From positions 2,542,001 to 2,606,000 of the forward strand of contig OZ250162.1 in NCBI GenBank assembly GCA_965238025.1: a DNA stretch of 64,000 nt. Direction: 5' to 3'. Origin of the DNA: Pelagihabitans sp965238025 (GTDB lineage Bacteria > Bacteroidota > Bacteroidia > Flavobacteriales > Flavobacteriaceae). Position numbers and translations under genes: made by a program. The notes under the pieces are model-generated. The model worked only from the letters and a program-made list of their open reading frames with translations, was not told the DNA's origin and did no database searches. Below, one piece after another: positions 62,387-64,000 of the stretch; the first letter of the stretch is position 1; each line of letters opens with the position of its first letter.

Positions 62387-63283
62387 CTATTTTCGAGGAT
62401 GAAATTTACTCATCACATCGGCGAGATGAGAACGGTCAACGTGCATATATACCTCAGTAGTCGTGATGCTCTCATGGCCAAGCATTTGTTGTATTGCACG
62501 TAGGTCGGCGCCGTTGGTAAGCAGATGTGTCGCAAAGGAATGGCGAAAGGTATGAGGGCTTATATTTTTATTCAAATTGATGGCCTCCGCCAATCGTTTG
62601 ATAATTGTAAAAATCATTGCACGGGTAAGCTGCTTACCACGTCGGTTTAAAAAAAGAATGTCTTCAAAACCTTTTTGAATAGTAAGATGCACCCGAACTT
62701 CGTTACGGTACAGATTAATATATTTCTTATTGATATTGCTTATTGGTACAAAACGTTGCTTATTACCCTTACCAGTGACCTTGACAAAATGCTCATCAAA
62801 ATACAAATCGGACAAGCGCAGATTTATGAGCTCGGAAACTCGGAGGCCACAGCCGTAAAGTGTTTCTAAAATAGCCCGATTACGCTCCCCTTCGGGCTTG
62901 GATAAGTCTATCGCATTTATAAGCATATTGATTTCTGCAACGGATAAGGTGTCCGGAAGTTTACGGCCTGTTTTGGGTGATTCAATCAGATCCATTGGGT
63001 TGTCAGCACGATAATCTTCGAAAACCAGATAACTAAAAAAACTTTTTAAGCCCGAAATAATACGGGCCTGAGACCTGGGATTTACCTTTTTCGCGATTTC
63101 GTAAATGAACCGCTGTACCGTTTCCTTTGTGATATTTAATGGAGAAGGAGTGAGTTTATTTTCCTCAAGAAATCGAATAAATTTTTCAACATCCAAGGTG
63201 TAATTGGTAATCGAGTTGGCAGATAGTCCCCTCTCAATTTTAAGGTAATGTTGGTAATCATGCAATGCGCTTTCCCATTTCAT
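62387..63283 (-). CDS. xerD: Tyrosine recombinase XerD
   Basis: 298 residues, full length for XerC/XerD. The N-terminal SAM-like domain spans 1-100. The catalytic domain holds Arg148 (GCGLRVSEL), Lys172 (TGKGNKQRF), His244 and Arg247 (HTFRHSF), His270 (LGHESITTTE) and the nucleophile Tyr279 (VYMHV). It resolves chromosome dimers at dif with XerC/FtsK. It looks like the XerD or the single Xer of this group, not a phage integrase, because neighbours are housekeeping and no att site is visible. Confidence 0.92.
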   Translation of the reverse strand: MKWESALHDYQHYLKIERGLSANSITNYTLDVEKFIRFLEENKLTPSPLNITKETVQRFIYEIAKKVNPRSQARIISGLKSFFSYLVFEDYRADNPMDLIESPKTGRKLPDTLSVAEINMLINAIDLSKPEGERNRAILETLYGCGLRVSELINLRLSDLYFDEHFVKVTGKGNKQRFVPISNINKKYINLYRNEVRVHLTIQKGFEDILFLNRRGKQLTRAMIFTIIKRLAEAINLNKNISPHTFRHSFATHLLTNGADLRAIQQMLGHESITTTEVYMHVDRSHLADVMSKFHPRK

Positions 63284-63450
63284 TGGATAAAGGTACTATA
63301 ATGACGCAATTTTAAGCTTCAATTATTTAACATATATAATGTAGAGCAGTAGGCGTAAAAAACTGATTCTTAGTGTATCTTTATAGGAAGAGAGATATCC
63401 CCCGAAAGACACTTTATACAAAAAGCAAAGACTGCTTTAAATTAAGGGAT

Positions 63451-64000
63451 ATGAAAAAAAACCTCCTTTTCGTTGGACTTATTTTGTTGGGCATTCAATG
63501 TTTTAATGCACAAACTGTTCTTCAAGGTACATCCTCAATAAAGAATGGAGATATACTTTTTGGCCCTAAGGTCGGTATTACCTTCACACAAATAAATGGG
63601 GATGAGTTGAATAGCAACGGTTTATTGCCGGGTTATCAAGTGGGTGGCGCTATTGAAATCCCGATTAAGAAGGAGTTTTATTTTGCGCCGGAAATCTTGT
63701 TTTCCCTTCAGGGTACCCGCGGTGATAGTAATGATTTGCGTTTGGGCTATTTGATTATTCCGGCAATGGGAAAATACCATATTACGGATGCCTTGGCAGT
63801 AGAGTTCGGCCCTCAACTTGGGATACTGATTTCGGACAATGCAGAAGATTTTAACTTTAGTATCAACACTATCGATTTAGGTCTTGGCATTGGAGGGGGG
63901 TATCGCATAAATGACAATTTCTATTTTCAGCTGCGTTTGAATGGTGGATTTTTAAAGGTGATAGACATGGTTGAGGCTACTAACATAGCCGTGCAAGTGG
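63451..64000 (+). CDS. Outer-membrane beta-barrel protein (partial, 3' end cut by window edge)
   Basis: 183 residues are visible from the ATG at 63451. A signal peptide (1-20, FNAQ) is followed by an alternating strand pattern (FGPKVGITFTQINGD, GYQVGGAIEIPIKKEFYFAP, GLGIGGGYRINDNFYFQLRL) typical of OmpA/porin-family barrels of 8-10 strands (PorT or outer-membrane protein beta-barrel domain). The frame runs off the right edge. There is no consensus TAnnTTTG directly upstream, only a near match TATCTTTA at 63376-63383. Confidence 0.85.
   Translation, partial: MKKNLLFVGLILLGIQCFNAQTVLQGTSSIKNGDILFGPKVGITFTQINGDELNSNGLLPGYQVGGAIEIPIKKEFYFAPEILFSLQGTRGDSNDLRLGYLIIPAMGKYHITDALAVEFGPQLGILISDNAEDFNFSINTIDLGLGIGGGYRINDNFYFQLRLNGGFLKVIDMVEATNIAVQV

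Noticed and set aside
62387..63283. An integrative element ending at xerD
   Set aside because: The recombinase has full housekeeping XerD features, neighbours are ordinary genes, and no att-like repeat or tRNA is adjacent.

Overview
The window is a chromosomal segment from a member of the Flavobacteriaceae (Bacteroidota), probably a marine genus related to Maribacter, Zobellia or Arenibacter. The signs are: Bacteroidota -7 boxes (TAnnTTTG) in front of many genes; a 16S rRNA ending CCTCCTTTCT; lineage-restricted families (DUF6048/DUF6452, 'CCC motif' membrane proteins, DUF6768, a 6S-Flavo-like RNA); many lipoproteins; and a TonB-dependent receptor with an N-terminal carboxypeptidase-regulatory-like domain. 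Genus-level placement is an inference and no database search was run.

Layout. 0-2 kb: transketolase split into two genes (the C-terminal part runs off the left edge). 2-8 kb: tgt, an LptF/LptG permease, an EamA transporter, accA, dnaB. 8-12.6 kb: a secreted protein with a glutaminase-like elbow, a DUF1338 oxygenase, a lipoprotein, a HAD phosphatase, YjbQ and an EF-hand protein. 12.6-16 kb: the translation operon thrS-infC-rpmI-rplT, where infC appears to start at an AUA codon. 16.2-22.2 kb: a complete rRNA operon (promoter, boxA-like repeats, 16S, tRNA-Ile, tRNA-Ala, 23S, 5S, terminator). 22.3-31.6 kb: amidohydrolase, HlyIII, ZIP transporter, two RNA methyltransferases, a DUF6452/DUF6048 pair, an ECF sigma factor with a membrane partner, and a two-repeat MscS-like protein. 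31.8-41.5 kb: rocD, small membrane proteins, Smr protein, cysteine desulfurase, TonB receptor and an M23 peptidase. 41.7-44.2 kb: a coiled-coil protein, zapA, a 6S-like RNA and rny. 44.2-51.4 kb: a yeast-type cytosine deaminase, an SLC12-like permease, and a three-gene islet lying between the permease's 5' region and a decayed copy of that same region. 51.5-64 kb: a WYL regulator, VOC protein, TRIC channel, cyclophilin and NUDIX genes whose start codons overlap, a frameshifted acyltransferase, a second ECF sigma unit, an M20 hydrolase, a GH13 glucosidase, a YhhN-like protein, xerD and a partial outer-membrane protein.

Most of the window is housekeeping: translation, cell division, RNA decay, fatty-acid synthesis and envelope biogenesis. 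The most unusual parts are the 47.2-51.4 kb islet, with an apparently membrane-tethered regulator divergent from a secreted laminin-G-like protein around a perfect palindrome; the infC start; the Tgt without its zinc cysteines; the duplicated tRNA-Ile 3' end in the rRNA spacer; and several families of small dispersed palindromes and short-period intergenic repeats.
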